From assembly GCA_905250125.1 (NCBI GenBank), contig CAJNOL010000280.1, positions 1-64,000 of the forward strand: 64,000 nucleotides of DNA, given 5' to 3'. The notes beneath the pieces were generated by a model that was given only the letters and a program-made list of their open reading frames with translations, was not told the DNA's origin and did not search any database. The translations under genes and the position numbers were made by a program. The DNA is from Rotaria sordida. Taxonomy: Eukaryota > Rotifera > Eurotatoria > Philodinida > Philodinidae. Below are positions 26,901-39,988 of this stretch, one piece after another (position 1 is the first letter of the stretch; each line of letters starts with the position of its first letter).

Positions 26901-29856
26901 TTGTTTTTGTAAAATTATACTAAACTGTATTTTCTTATTAATTATTTATTGCTATTATTTCAAGTCTATTCTTTAAATTTACTAAGCTTTTTTATATTTT
27001 CAAATATGCTGATCAAAACCAATTGAATTTAAAAAAATTATAAGAACTCATAATAAATATTCGAACACTGTGGTGTAACTGATTCTTCTCCCTTTCGTGT
27101 TCAGTTTTTACTGATCCTCTCTCTTTCTCTTCTATTGAATGCTTTCAATAAATGACTCAAATGTGAAGTTATGATAATCCCAAAAAATAGATAGGTTTAC
27201 AATTTTTATGACAAACAGACTCATTTTAATAGATGTTAAAATTATTCTAAAATAGTTTCAATGAGAAACTTTTATTTATATTTCAAATAAATTAACCTAC
27301 CTGCAGAAATAATCATCGTTTACCAACTTTATGAATTAAAGTCAAATAGTCATACTATATAATGTAATCTTGATCATAAATATTGATATTAGTGTATGTA
27401 CTTAATTCGTGTTTGGATATGATCTTAGTTCGAGCAATATATAGAACGTTGTGATGTATCATGTCAGTAGATATTCTAGAAGTCGATGATGTGTTGAAAG
27501 AATATGTTTTGAAGGATAATTCGTCTACAATAGATAACGATGAAAGAGATGAATATCTCAAAAGACAAATTTAGTTATTCGAAAGGTCAATATTTTTTTT
27601 TTATTGTGAATTCTATTCATCATCAAAATAATTCACGAGAAATTAATTGAAGAAAAAGTAAAGATTAAATATTCTTTTATTTAATATTCTTAATCAATTT
27701 GAATCAAATGAATATTAAAAAAAAATCATAGTTGTCTTGAAATTGACTGAACGCTATTTCGTTTTAATGGAAGACAAAGAATTTAAATGTTTGATAAATA
27801 ATCTCATTTATATAGATCTATTTGAAATTTTGTTAAAAAATTCTTTCAAGGTCATATGTTTATGAATTATAATCTTTTATTATTTCTATTAAATCTTATT
27901 TAAAACAAATAAATTTCATTTCTTTGTACTTATTCAATAGATATACAATATCATAATTAAACCTTATATTTGACAATCATATCAATCAAAAATTCGTTGT
28001 TTTCTTTTTTGTCTTTTAAATAGAAACCTTGATCGAGATAACGCGTTCAAAAAACTATTCCATTAGAAATAATGTCAAATCATTTCATCATCACTATTTT
28101 TCTTTTTCTTTTCTTAGATACTAAATAATAAGTGATCAAAAAAAAAAAACTACATGATCAATATGAATTTATCACCGATGTCATCATAGTTGTTTATTTG
28201 ATTTTCATTAGCCAGACAGACAATTGTATAAAGATAATACAATGATCAGAGATAATAATTTGACCATGAAGTTAATTGTAACGAAATGAAAGAAAACATA
28301 ATTATAACACTGATGATAACCTTTGAACAACAAAAGATATTGAAGCATTCAGGCGATCAAGGTTTTTTGTTTTGGTTTAAGAAGGGATATATATATATTA
28401 AAATATTCAATGATAATAATGATTTAATTCTTATTCTTATTTTTAAAGATATCTAACAAGAATATCAAATACAAATATTATCTATTCGATTAGATATATC
28501 GACTAAACTGAATATTAATTGTGATCATAAAATTCAATTGAAATAATAATACTTCTTAGTCAAAAATACGAGAGAAAAAAAAAGACTTCTAATTTCATAT
28601 AATTCGATTTGACATGAACATATACTTAACTAATGATCAATGGTAACAATAATAAATAATAAATTTTTATATAAATAGTTAAATAAAAATTTTCTATTAT
28701 ATTCAATAATTCATTTAATTACTATAGTATTTTTTTTTCTTTATATCTTACATTCAATGATCTTATTTGATGGAATATTTTCTATTATCGATTTTCTCTA
28801 ATGTCTTGCCGACTAGTCATAATCTATGGTATTCTTATAATTAAGTGTATTGCAATGGATCGTTAAATGAGTAAATAGTGTTAATCACATTATATACAAC
28901 ATACATTATGATGATGAGATAATTATGCAATCTCGTAGAATTCGATATCCAAACATATGTTTGCCGCAGGCACAGTAGTCTGTTCAACGTTATATTATCC
29001 TTCTTTTCTATGACGCCGTCGGTCTGCCTATTTATCTATATTCAGACTGGTCTATGAGCACATAATCCTTGACGTCTGTCATTGACATAAAATGTATTCA
29101 TATATGTATATCTTGTTTAGGTTTTTTTTTTTTTGTAGACAAAATAAAAATGATTTTAATAAGTCGTATTGAAAATTTTAAATCGAACATTTCAGAAGAT
29201 TTGATTAAATATCTGAAAATATTTTCATTAATATAAAATATATAGTTTGTATTTTTCAAACAAAACTAGAAAATGACTAAAGTTCAATCTAATTGAAGAA
29301 AACTAAAAATATTCTAGAGCACATATTATTTTATCTAATATCATTTGAACATATATATAAGTAAATCCGTCATTGCAAGGTTGATATGGATATTTTCTTA
29401 TTGACATTGTTGTATTTATTTGTGTCTTGTCTGCTGGACTATTGACCTATAGGGAAATATTTCTTTTTTCCTATGTTAATCAAATCGACCTCGTCTGATT
29501 ATTCAATATACACCTCTTGTTGCAGACATTTTGAACAAGTAATCATCTGACTATAACAGTCGTTTGAGCACATCTGATATTGATCGATATTAATCGATCT
29601 ATAGACTATGAGTATTTATATAAATTATGTGTAATCATTATACAAAACTACATATTCCTTGTGTTTTTTTTTAATAACTTTTAAGCAAAAAAAAAAAGAT
29701 ATCTTATTTAATCTTTTACTATGGAAATAAGAATTCATTATAAATGAAACATTGATTTAATTGTGAGATGACCAAAAAAAACGATGCTGGTGTAGTTATT
29801 CGAAAGAAAAGAAAAAACAGATATTCTAATGAATTGGATTGAGCGACATATAAGAG

Positions 29857-29882
29857 CGAGAGAGAGAGAGAGAGAGAGAGAA
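29857..29882. repeat. (GA)n microsatellite
   Basis: Thirteen uninterrupted GA dinucleotides in the intergenic spacer. Confidence 0.9.
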
Positions 29883-31052
29883 GGAAGATGCGCCCGTCTA
29901 TTACGTAATCCGAGTAGCGAAACTGTTTTCCGACTACACACAGTTCGGTCGAGTAGTTATGTCAATGAGGCAAAAAAAAGAAGAAATGAATAAGAGTAAT
30001 GAGGGTCTTTGCATATGTGTATGAAACGACCATCAAATCATAATTTGATTTTTGGTGGTAACTTGGTTTGTAACTTGAGTTATACATTTTTTTTTCTCTT
30101 TATCGCATCTGCCCAAGAAAAAAAAAAAAAAAGAATTGAATCAAGTCTTCTTTTTCGAATGATATAACCCATCAAACCGAACACTCGGAAGTTTGAATTG
30201 TTCGATGATCAGAAAAGCGATTGATTACAAAGATGTGTACTTATCATATGTAAGTAGATTTTGTAGGTTTTTTTTCCGTTTTTTTTACTCTTTGTTTGTC
30301 ATGAAATTTTAAATTAAATAATCTATTTTTTTTTCTTTAGCTTCTGCTTTTGACAGCAATTGTAAAAGTAAATGAGTAGGTATCTATTAATAATCATGCT
30401 ATTTTTATTCTTTTTTTCTTTTTTTGTTCTGTATCTATTACTTAAAAATAACTATAAAAAATTTTTTATTCATCTTTCATATAATCATAATCATTTTAAT
30501 GATTACTTTACGTTTATTTTATATGTGTGCATTGATTCGATTGAGAGAAGATGGATGTGTAGGTATGTGAGTATGTATGTATATGCGTCTCTTTATGCGG
30601 ATAAGAATAGATAAAATAAAACGAGAAAATGAATCCTGATTAAAACTAAAGCGAGTCACGCTCTATCGCCAACTACTATAAGTAACGTTGCTCATTCACA
30701 GGTATTAGCATTAATCCGATGACAAATATCTATATAGACAAAGAAAAAAATTATTCCTAATAAAGAAATATATATACATTTATATTGATGGAGAGATGCT
30801 GAGAATACTTTTAATGTTTTCATTTGCATAGTTACTACATACAGAGAATTTCCGGTTAGATCCTCTGAGAAAGATATGTAAAACAGAGATTTAACTTTTG
30901 ATATTATTATTCTAACCTCTACTATGAGTATATAACAAAAATGCTACCCCTGGATTTTGTATAAAATATATGCACTAGTAGACCTTCGTCAATGACAACC
31001 ACCTACCTAATAATACATTTGAAATTACATGACAGTGATTTTTGTAACTTGA

Positions 31053-31085
31053 TCTCTCTCTCTCTCTTTATCTCTATCTCTATAT
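31053..31085. repeat. (CT)n tract upstream of GPCR 2
   Basis: CT dinucleotides grading into TCTCTATCTC, 37 bases before the start codon and directly before a TTTTAG. Could serve as the polypyrimidine tract of a 5'UTR intron; this is inference. Confidence 0.6.
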
Positions 31086-31121
31086 TTTAGTTATTGAGAT
31101 GTGACCATTTTTGTCATTATA

Positions 31122-33487
31122 ATGAATTCAACTCTGACAAATTTCGATTATATTTATAATAATCATCTTGTTCAAATAGCTTCACGTAGTGAAAAATTTA
31201 TTTTACCATGTTTATTATTAATTGGAACAACATGTAATACATTAACATTTGTTGTTATGAGACGAGGTCGTATGCGACATTCATCATCATGTTTTTATAT
31301 GGCTGCATTAGCTATAGCTGATACATTTGTTTTATGGATTGGTTGTTTTAATCGATGGTTAGAATTATTAGAAAAACAAAGACCAATTTTAGCTTGTAAT
31401 ATGTGTTGCAAATTGGGTACATTTGCATTTTTTTTCTTTGCTGATTGCAGGTAAGCAATAATAAAAAAAAAATTTTTTTCATTATATTTTAGATTCATAT
31501 TCATGCTGACCACACATTTGAAAACGTTTTTTTTCTGTTCAATCATTTTATAACTGTAGGTGACATGATATGATAGATGTATTAGTAGAGATGATAGATC
31601 CTTTTTTTTTTTAACATGATTAAATTTATCTTAGATTTTAAAGTTACACTTGTTAGTTTGATTTCAAACTATATCGACAATGAAGTTTTGTTTTTAAGTA
31701 TTTATATGTTTAAGAATAGTTTATTTTCGTATAGGGATCATTGTGTAGAATTAATTGATTATTATTGATAATTATAGTAACAAAAATGAACTATTTATCA
31801 AAAAGTGTTTTTACCTTAGATTATGTCCTCGTAAAAAATCGTGACAAGACGAACCAACAATCAGCAGGAGCTTTTATTAATAAGAAATAATTATCTTGAT
31901 ATTACGTCTTATTGTCAGGGAAAATCTCTGACTCATCTAAGTTGAGAATGATGTTCAAAAGTTGTAAAAGTACAAAGTATGGATCCAGTAAAAAGCAATA
32001 CTAAAAAAAAACATTCAAAATTAAAAATTATACTATTACAACATCAATTTTCTATTAATGAGAATGTTCTGTTGATATTTTGAATATTTTCATTTATCAT
32101 TCGAATTGAATACAAATTTTTTTTTTTTGATTATAAAACTCAATTATTTATTTTCTAGTGTATGGATAACAGTTGCAATGACATTTGAACGTTATATAGC
32201 TGTTTCTCAACCACTTCGTGCTAGTCAAATTTGTACTATAAAAAGAGCACGTTACATTCTTTTAAATATTTTAATAATATTCCTTTTAATTAATGCACAT
32301 TTTTTATGGACATTTCATTTATCATCAACTGAATCTCATTGTATACCATTAAATCAACAATCATTATTTTTAAAATATTTTACATGGTTTGATTCATTTA
32401 AATATTCATTTTGTCCATTTACATTATTAATAACACTTAATATATTAATTATAAAAAGTTTATTAAATGCTCGAAATAAAAATAAATTATTAGAACAACA
32501 ACCATCAACTATTTATAAAAATAATAATAATAATAATATAAATAGTAAAACTTCTTCAATATCATTTTCTTCAACATCAACAAATAATAGTGGAAATACA
32601 TTAATAAAAAAATTTAAAAAAAATCACTATCAACATATATCAACAAAAGCATTAACATATCGACGTGTTAATCGTCGTTTAACAACAATGTTATTAACTG
32701 TATCATTTGCTTTTTGTATTTGTTCAATGCCTATATCAATTATGCAATTAATCGATGGAATTTATTCTGATATAGAGCAACGTTCAAAGAAAATGAATAT
32801 TGCAATTACTATAGGAAAAATTATAGCTGAAATATCTCAATATATTAATCATTGTAAGTTTTCTTTTGAAAATTGTAATTAATAAAATAAAATTTTTTCT
32901 TTCTTTTGTTAATTTTAGCTTCGAATTTTTTCTTATATGCTTTTACAGGTCGAATATTTCGTCATGAACTTTGGAGATTATTTACTTGTTCTCGTCATAG
33001 ATTCTTTTTTGCTTCATCATCACAACGTTTAAGACATCGAGCAAAAAAAATCATATCATTTCATAATCCAACACAAGGTTTACATGAACATTTTTATTCA
33101 AATGGTCAATGTCATACAAAAATAATTATTGCACCTAAACATTTATTAAAAACACCTGAAAATGATAATTATCGACAAAGTATTTCTAGTACTTATTCAT
33201 TATCACAAATACCAATAACAAAACAAAATTCTCAATATCAATGTGACAATTTTTTAAATCCATATCATCATTTATCAATTTCAACACATCCAATTTCATT
33301 AACACAAACAACAGCAATTGTGTTACCTGAATCATCATCATCATTAATTGTCAAACAAAAAGAAGCACTTGCTTCATTTGTTACAAAAATTAAAACTAAT
33401 CAAACAACACCTTTACTTAATTCATCAATAAAATGTCAAACAATTAAACCTTATGGTGTAACTGATATAACATCAAATTCATTATAA
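31122..33487 (+). CDS. Rhodopsin-class GPCR, neuropeptide-receptor-like (paralogue 2)
   Basis: Seven-transmembrane receptor, 530 residues, exons 31122-31450, 32159-32853 and 32919-33487 with phases 2 and 1 closing exactly. The ATG at 31122 gives an N-terminus MNSTLTNFDY with an N-glycosylation site. TM1 about 27-47, TM2 about 55-80, E120-R121-Y122 after TM3. TM7 contains QYINHSSNFFLYAFTG with NPxxY absent. The third cytoplasmic loop is long and rich in Asn/Ser/Thr. The first intron is at the same codon as in the paralogue at 22155-23956. The second intron of that gene is missing here, and this gene instead has an intron inside TM7. A plausible poly(A) signal AATAAA lies at 33597-33602, 110 bases past the stop. 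The ligand is not predictable; FMRFamide/TRH-like peptide receptors are the nearest family type. Confidence 0.85.
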
Positions 33488-33596
33488 CCTTTTAAAAGAT
33501 TTATTCAGTTTTTTTATAACCTATTAAAATTATAACCTCAGTTTTGTTTATATCAAACAGTAATTTTCAATAGTGTGCAATTTGAATTTTATCATT

Positions 33597-33602
33597 AATA
33601 AA
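33597..33602 (+). terminator. Putative poly(A) signal of GPCR 2
   Basis: AATAAA 110 bases after the stop codon, the first canonical hexamer downstream of the gene. Confidence 0.5.
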
Positions 33603-34154
33603 CAAATATATAATAAATGAAGTCTTTAATATTTCTGGTATTTAACATGACAATCGAGTTGAAGTATTGCATAGATTTGTTTGATACAGGATATAGCTGA
33701 ATTATAAGTAGATGTTATTTTTTTTCTGAAAGATGTGAAAAATCTCGGATTGAATATTTGACATTGAAAAGAGTTTGATAGATTTAATATGTGTTTTACA
33801 TCATAATTATTTGAAAATTGATTAAAAGAAAACAAAGCTTTTGAATAATCATGATTTTTCTACATAATATTCATCATTATATAATGTACAAATAAATCTT
33901 TCGATTACAAAGACAAATGAAGTTTTAATCTTCAAATAAAATCTGTATAATTCTATTTTGTTTTTATGAGATCAACAAACTATATTCTTTGCTTTTGCCT
34001 TTTTCACACTGGCTTGATCCTTTCAGTAAATATATTCAATAATCTTATCAGATATTGCTTTGCCATATTCGTTCTTTTATTAAAAAAAAAACAAAATACT
34101 CGAAACTTATTCTTATCAACATATTCAAACTCAAGACTTGCAAAAATCAACATA

Positions 34155-37100
34155 ATGAAAGTCACCATTATTCTTTTATTAATATTCATTAATTACAGTC
34201 AATTACAAGAAATAATTACTCTTTTCAATTGTACGTTCGATTCTGGTTTCGCTGATGATTGTATTTTTCAAGGATTATTACCACCAGATGATACTTTAGA
34301 GATAGATATAGGTCAAGCATTATCTGATAATAGTATTGATCCACCTAATCGACCCTTATCCGATGCTACATCTGTGTGTAAGTTAAATAGAATATTCTAA
34401 GGAAAAAAAAATCAATCTATTTCTAATTCTAGTTTCACTTACTATGAATGGAGAAATGTGTCAATTTCCATACGATCTAAATGGATGGGATATGTATTTT
34501 TGTCTCTATGAAGAATCTACAAAAAATTATACGTGTCCAACAAACTCAGGAAATCAAACATGTATCGAAGGTTAGTTTTCATATTATATATAAATGCTTT
34601 TCATAGGGAATATTTTGAAAGAATAGGTCAATATGGATATANNNNNNNNNNTGGTCAAACTATTGTAATTGTGCAACCAAATGATACAAATAGATGGTAC
34701 TATAGTCAAACAACATTTACACTAAGCTCAGATGAATATTATGTAAGATGAAAAAACATGTTATTTGAGAAAAAATTGATATTAATTATTATTCTCATAG
34801 CTCATGTTAGGTCTTAGTCGAGCTTCCGATTTGAGTGATACTACAAATTTTACCTTCGCTATTGATAACATATCAATTACAAATGGAGCATGTTGTAAGT
34901 TAAAAAATATGATTTCATATTTCAATGATTTTCTTATTTTAGCTTATGTTTTCAATGATAGTATAACTACGGATGGTTTGATATTCGTAAGATTGATTCT
35001 GTTTAGATATCGATACTACCATCTAGGTGGTTTGCTATGATTACCGTATACGGCCGTATATAATTCGAATATGAGACCTTTACGACTATAAATCATTAAA
35101 TACGAGCTGTTTACACACTGTATTTTATCACAGGCTGCCCAAGATTTTAGGGTCATTTTCACACCATATTGTATACGGTGTGCTTGCGACTAACATAAGA
35201 TGATCGTGTATAAGAGCATTTTTCTCTTCCTACGCGACTAAGCTTGGGGATACTCCAATTTGTAGAACATGATGTGAAAGATGACATATTTTTCTTCAAT
35301 AAGAATGTAGCTCATGTGGATTGTTTATATGAACTATGATCAGTTGGTTTTGCTTCATCTGAGACTATAGTTGACATACATGAAATAGCAAACGAAGGTT
35401 TTGGAATGGGTCCAAAGTTCGCATATTTTGGTTTTTTTCATCTAGTTCCAACTGATTTGAAGCCCTGTGTTTCGCATTAGAGAAAACCCGAAAATAGATT
35501 CGAAAAGAGTGTTAAAAGATAGATACAACTGACATGAAGAATCACTAGGAGTTTGGTAATTCTCAATACTGAAAATATTCTAAACTCTAATTTGAAATTC
35601 AAGAAATTAGCTTATCCCTACTTACAAAAACGCATGTACAGTATTGAGAATTACCGGACTCATAGCGATTCTTTATGTCAGTAGTGTTCACTTTTGAATG
35701 CTCCTTCCAAATCTATTCTTAGGTTTAGTCTAATGCAAAACACAAGTCTTGAAATCAGTTGGAATCAGTGAAAAAAAAAACTAAAGTTTGAAAGTGTTTG
35801 ACAAATGCCAAAACCTTTCTTTTCTATATTTATATATTTTGACTACAGCTTTGAATAGAACAAAATAAAATTGATCATAGTTTATATAAACAATTCACAG
35901 AAACTACATTCTTAATAAGGAATAAAAAATGTCATCTTCGACATCTTGTTCTAGGAATTGGTACATCCGTAGATAACCTCAAGTAATTCTGTATAACTGT
36001 ATTTACATCACAAAGGGCTATAAATATGTTGTTGATTACCATAGATGAAAGTCTTTACGCTTCTAACATCCTCTTTTGAATATGATAGCTTGAGTCAGTT
36101 CATTTGTTTATGAAAACTAGTTCCAAATATTACACATTACCCTTCGCAAACATAAAAGAAACAATGAAATCTTGTCTGATTATTGTAGCACGATTAGGGC
36201 AACATTTTGTCGACAATAGCCTAGCAAGAAGTGACCGATTATTGATATTTGAAAAATGCCTTCAGGGGATCAAGGCTGAATTGATGAGCGATCTCTATGT
36301 GTAGTACTTACTAAGAAGAAATCATAGATCTAAAATATAGAAAAAAAACTTCATAATTTATAGAGACATAGTTGTGCTTCCAACATTGACCATCATAAAA
36401 CGTAGTTGAAAAGCAGTTTTAAATGGTATAGTTTATTTTGTACTATAGATCTCACCGAAAGCTATTGATTGATATTCAAACTATCTCAAAAAATTCAGTG
36501 AGGGCCTTAAAATTAAGAATAACAAAAAGATTTTTCAAAGATGACCAAGAGAAAGAAATATTTGTTAGCACAAAGTAGTTCTTAATGGCATCAGCATATC
36601 AAAAGCATAATAGTACCCAAAAAAGGTTTCAATGACAACCATCAGTAGTATAGCATTTTATGATAGTTAATTGAGTATTTGATTGAGCTCAATAATATCA
36701 TAGAAATATGGAGCATAAACAGTGATAAAATACGACATTATTTTGCACCATAATGAATTATAATACGGTGTACTATATTAGTTGTCATCTTCAACTCGAA
36801 AATTATCTTGATTCAATCGTATATGGCCGTTTACGTGTCATATTGTTTGATCAGAAAAGTTTATTTTTGTAGAATGAAACATCTACTATGTCGATTGATT
36901 TGGAGACGGATGCAACAAACACGTAATATTATGTAATTTGAAAAATCTTTCTAAAGTCTGATTTACTTTGAAATAGAAATACTACTATTGAAATGATTGA
37001 ATCATCCACAACAGTCACTATTCAAGAAACTATAATAACTAGTCAGCAATCCTTCACACCGACGTCTATGACTTCAACTGCTGCCACTAATTCTATTATT

Positions 37101-38052
37101 ACTAGTAGTTTCACTACTCTCGGTAGTTCTACTACTTTTGGTAGTTCTATTAACACCGACAATTCTACTACTATCGGTAGTTCCCCTACTAGCACTCAAT
37201 CTATAACAACAACCACTGCTGCGTCGAGCACTATCTCTGACTCGACAAGTTCAACAAGAACAACTTTCATTACAGCTTCTTCAAGTACAACTTCTTCAAG
37301 TACAACTTCTTCAACTATAACTTCTTCAACTATAACTTCTTCAACTACAACTTCTTCAACTAGAACATCAACAAATACAATTCCTATAAATGCAACGGTA
37401 CTTAAAACATCGAATCAATGAATATTTCATAATCGATATCAAACATTCTAAGATAGAAATTAGAGATCGAGCAACTTTCAATTCAAAATATAGATAAATG
37501 AGCGAAAGAACTGTTCGAATAGATTAAATCCTATAATAAGTTCTGTTCAAACATTTCCTCAGATTCTAACTGGAACTGAATTTGCCGATTTCTAATAGGA
37601 AAAAACATATTAAGTAACTCGAAATTTGAATTGCCTACGGTAAATAATCATTCAGTAATGAATTCCTCTGTTTTACATCAGAAATTCGAATACCATGATA
37701 CTTAAACAGAGATCTTTTCATACCTGTTTAGATCTAAAGACTTAGAAATAATATTTGCGAAATTCGTCTAATTCTATTTCACAAAGAGAATACTAGATGA
37801 TAATTTCAATTGTAGACGAAAACTACTACGATTAGTTCTACCACAACAACATCGTCTAACATTTCAACGACTAAACCAAAATGTAAGAAAATTAGTTTTA
37901 TTAGTAATATTTTTATATTTATGTTTGTCAAATCTCTTTTAGCCAAGAATTTGTTTCTACCACTTGGCTTATCATTGGGTTTGGGTATTCCACTATTGGT
38001 TACAATTATTATCATCGCAGTCTATGTTGTGAAATTCGTACTTAAACTATGA
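34155..38052 (+). CDS. Type I membrane protein: MAM-like ectodomain, Ser/Thr mucin-like stalk, one TM helix
   Basis: Nine exons: 34155-34377, 34433-34570, 34627-34742, 34801-34894, 34943-34986, 36873-36922, 36977-37397, 37816-37882, 37943-38052. Phases close throughout, giving 420 residues. The start MKVTIILLLIFINYSQLQ is a clear signal peptide. The ectodomain begins FNCTFDSGFADDC and ends FAIDNISITNGACC, matching the first and last strands of MAM domains, with Cys pairs between. A stalk of about 140 residues is almost all Ser and Thr (repeated SSTTTSS), hence probably O-glycosylated. The last exon encodes LGIPLLVTIIIIAVYVV followed by KFVLKL-stop, a single membrane helix with a tiny cytoplasmic tail. 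Exon 3 contains ten unknown bases (34642-34651), so about four residues are missing. The donor at 37398 (GTACTT) is the weakest junction. Likely a cell-surface adhesion or glycocalyx protein; no ligand can be assigned. Confidence 0.75.
34642..34651. other. Assembly gap (10 N) inside a coding exon
   Basis: Ten N bases in exon 3 of the MAM/mucin-like gene. The reading frame on both sides is the same if the gap really is ten bases, so the gap length may be accurate rather than a placeholder. Confidence 0.95.
35250..35965. repeat. Large foldback element in intron 5 of the MAM/mucin-like gene
   Basis: Left arm 35250-35570 and right arm 35640-35965 are inverted copies with a 70-base centre. Matching blocks include AAGAATGTAG, TTGTTTATATGAACTATGATC, TTCCAACTGATTTGAAG and TGGTAATTCTCAATACT, roughly 75-80% identical by eye. 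Outer motifs near 35050 (GTATACGGCCGTATATA) and 36818 (CGTATATGGCCGTTTACG) are also inverted, so the complete element may span about 35040-36840, nearly the whole 1.9 kb intron. No transposase frame is seen. Confidence 0.65.
37090..37385 (+). repeat. Low-complexity Ser/Thr-coding tandem sequence
   Basis: Degenerate ACTTCTTCAA(C/G)TA(C/T)A 15-base units at 37275-37370, preceded by GGTAGTTCTACTACT-type units. They encode the mucin-like stalk. Units are in frame (multiples of three), so slippage would change stalk length without breaking the gene. Confidence 0.7.
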
Positions 38053-38593
38053 AAACAAAAGAGATTCGCTTCATTTCATAATGCTGACGAGAACTAAACA
38101 AACACGCATTTGGTTTTTTTACTATATTTCCTTGTAAAACTGTGAAGTTTTCCTATTTCGATCTTCTTTTCAACCATACCAGCACCCACACATACACACT
38201 GACACCCATGGTTTTCTACTTCTTAAACTGTTTTAACTACAGAAGATGATACTGGCACATGCAAATAGTAGAATAGACGAATTTATCAAACGAGGTTGAG
38301 ATATCGAATGTCGGTTTGATAACAGTGAGTTTAAGATAAGTGAACAGAGGAAATAATTTGAGTGAATGAGCTATAGTCTCTATATTGCATCTGTCGACAG
38401 GTAATGAACCAAGTGATGATGTCTGAATGGTGAAACGTGGTAAAATACTCGTCCTAGCTTTCAATTCGGCAAGATTTCAACTGATTGAATCATTTTTCAT
38501 TGATGAAGAGTATTTCTAAAAGTTGTAATTCTTCTTCGGTCTCGATATATTGAGTTACAATCGAGAGATGAACAATATAGGAAACATAGCGAG
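38053..38593. other. Intergenic, no gene seen
   Basis: Begins the 38-42 kb repeat nest. Contains a C-rich CACCCACACATACACACTGACACCC block at 38184-38209 that resembles one arm of the GTGTGG hairpins described nearby. Confidence 0.4.
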
Positions 38594-38708
38594 GTTGAAT
38601 GTGGGTGTGAGTGTGGGGATGTGGGTTGGTGTGGGTGGGTGTGAGCGTGATGAGCCTCGCTGCAAGACTGGCGCCCACACTCACATCCACACTCACACCC
38701 ACACCCTC
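38594..38708. repeat. GTGTGG hairpin 1 (telomere-repeat-like inverted repeat)
   Basis: G-rich arm 38594-38650 (GTGGGTGTGAGTGTGGGGAT then GTGGG repeats), 24-base loop, C-rich arm 38673-38708. The arms pair over about 38 bases with small gaps. The core unit TGTGGG/TGTGAG equals or nearly equals the bdelloid telomeric hexamer. Apparent His-rich or Val/Gly-rich open frames across it are artefacts of the repeat. Confidence 0.7.
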
Positions 38709-39454
38709 AAGCTTGTTGTTATTGTTATAAATAACAATAATATAACAATAACTTCTCATCCCTAAAGAAAATGCCAATAACCATGCATCAGATAAATGAG
38801 AATGGGTTTAGACTTAGCTTTGTCAAGTTTCGAAACTATACGAATTAGTATCACAGCTAAAATCACGATATACTATTACTTACCTCTTCTAATTGATCAA
38901 GAAAAATGATGAAATGTATCCATACTCCATACTCGAACAAATTTTGTTTTCGAAAAAATATAATCATTAGCCATTTTTGTTTTTGTGTGATTTAAATAAT
39001 ATTGAATAACTGATGCAGTGATTTGCGGTGTATAAGGGATCGATTGGATATAGTAGGAAAAAAAAATTAATGAAGCGTGAACGTAAGAAAAAGAAAAGAG
39101 TGAGACGCTCGTAACCATTATCTCTGCCACATAATATAACTAATACAGTGAGGAGCTCGTTACTATCGAATATCACCATAGATTAACTACTGTTCACGCT
39201 TCGTTTTTTCCATGTGCAACATGACTTTAGATTCATGAGCGAAGAAAATGCTCTCTAGTCATCAATCACGTAGGATAATACATCTGTTCTAGTATTGGTT
39301 TTTAATCACATGAAATATGTTAGCTATTCTTGTTAAACTTGCATCTATGAAACTCTTATTCTTTACAAATAGTAATAGTGTTACAAAAGCATGGATACAT
39401 ACGACGTTGATAAATTCAATAAACTGATGTTTAAAAAAATGTACTCTCCTAATA

Positions 39455-39988
39455 CAAGGTGTTCTAAAAATCCGATCGAAAAAAGAAACATGAATATTTC
39501 TTTAACCATTCAAGCAATATATGTGAGACTTTTATAGTTTGATTCCATATTCATTGAAGTTTTATTTCACATAAATTTGTCTTTAAGAGATATGCAAAAT
39601 GACCACTTATAAATGCAGTACAGTAAACCTATCCTTTTTGAAAATATCTGTAAAAACATTACATAAAATTTAGGTTCAAATCCTTTTGATTCTCTTGTGC
39701 ATTTTCACTTGTCAACGATTTACTTCAGTTAAAAGTTGAAATCAATAATCAAATCAAAAAGATTTTAAACTAAATTTTATACGGTAGTTTTTACAGATAT
39801 TTTCAAAAAGGAACGATTTGCGTATTGCATCGATAAGTGATCATTTTGCATATCTATGACAGACAAATTTGTATGAAATAAAACTTCAATGAATACTGAA
39901 TGAAACTATGAAAATCTCATGTAAATCGCTTAAATGGCTAAAGGTATATTCATGTTTCTTTTTCGGCCGGACTTTTGAAATACCCTGT
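39455..39988. repeat. Foldback element with about 240-bp arms
   Basis: Left end CAAGGTGTTCTAAAAATCCG and reverse-complemented right end ACAGGGTATTTCAAAAGTCC are homologous. Arms 39455-39700 and 39745-39988 match along most of their length (AAGAAACATGAATAT, TTCATTGAAGTTTTATTTCA, GATATGCAAAATGA, TTTTTGAAAATATCTGTAAAAAC). Ends of the form CAGGGTGTTTCAAAA are common in Tc1/mariner-type and MITE elements. Confidence 0.7.

Larger units (their letters stand above)
23957..31121. other. 7 kb gene-free spacer between the two head-to-head GPCR genes
   Basis: AT-rich throughout with many poly(A)/poly(T) runs and an (AT)n run at about 24045-24066. No open frame here shows domains or convincing splice sites. 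Promoter regions of both GPCRs must lie at its ends. A pyrimidine tract and TTTTAG at 31090 suggest a 5'UTR splice acceptor just before the plus-strand GPCR start. Confidence 0.5.

Noticed and set aside
36104-36304. 66-codon frame inside the 1.9 kb intron, considered as transposase remnant
   Set aside because: No similarity to a transposase motif could be recognised; it lies in the proposed insertion within the foldback arm.
38490-38777. Open frames with His/Thr-rich or Val/Gly-rich products
   Set aside because: They read through both arms of a GTGTGG hairpin; composition is dictated by the repeat, with no start context or domain.
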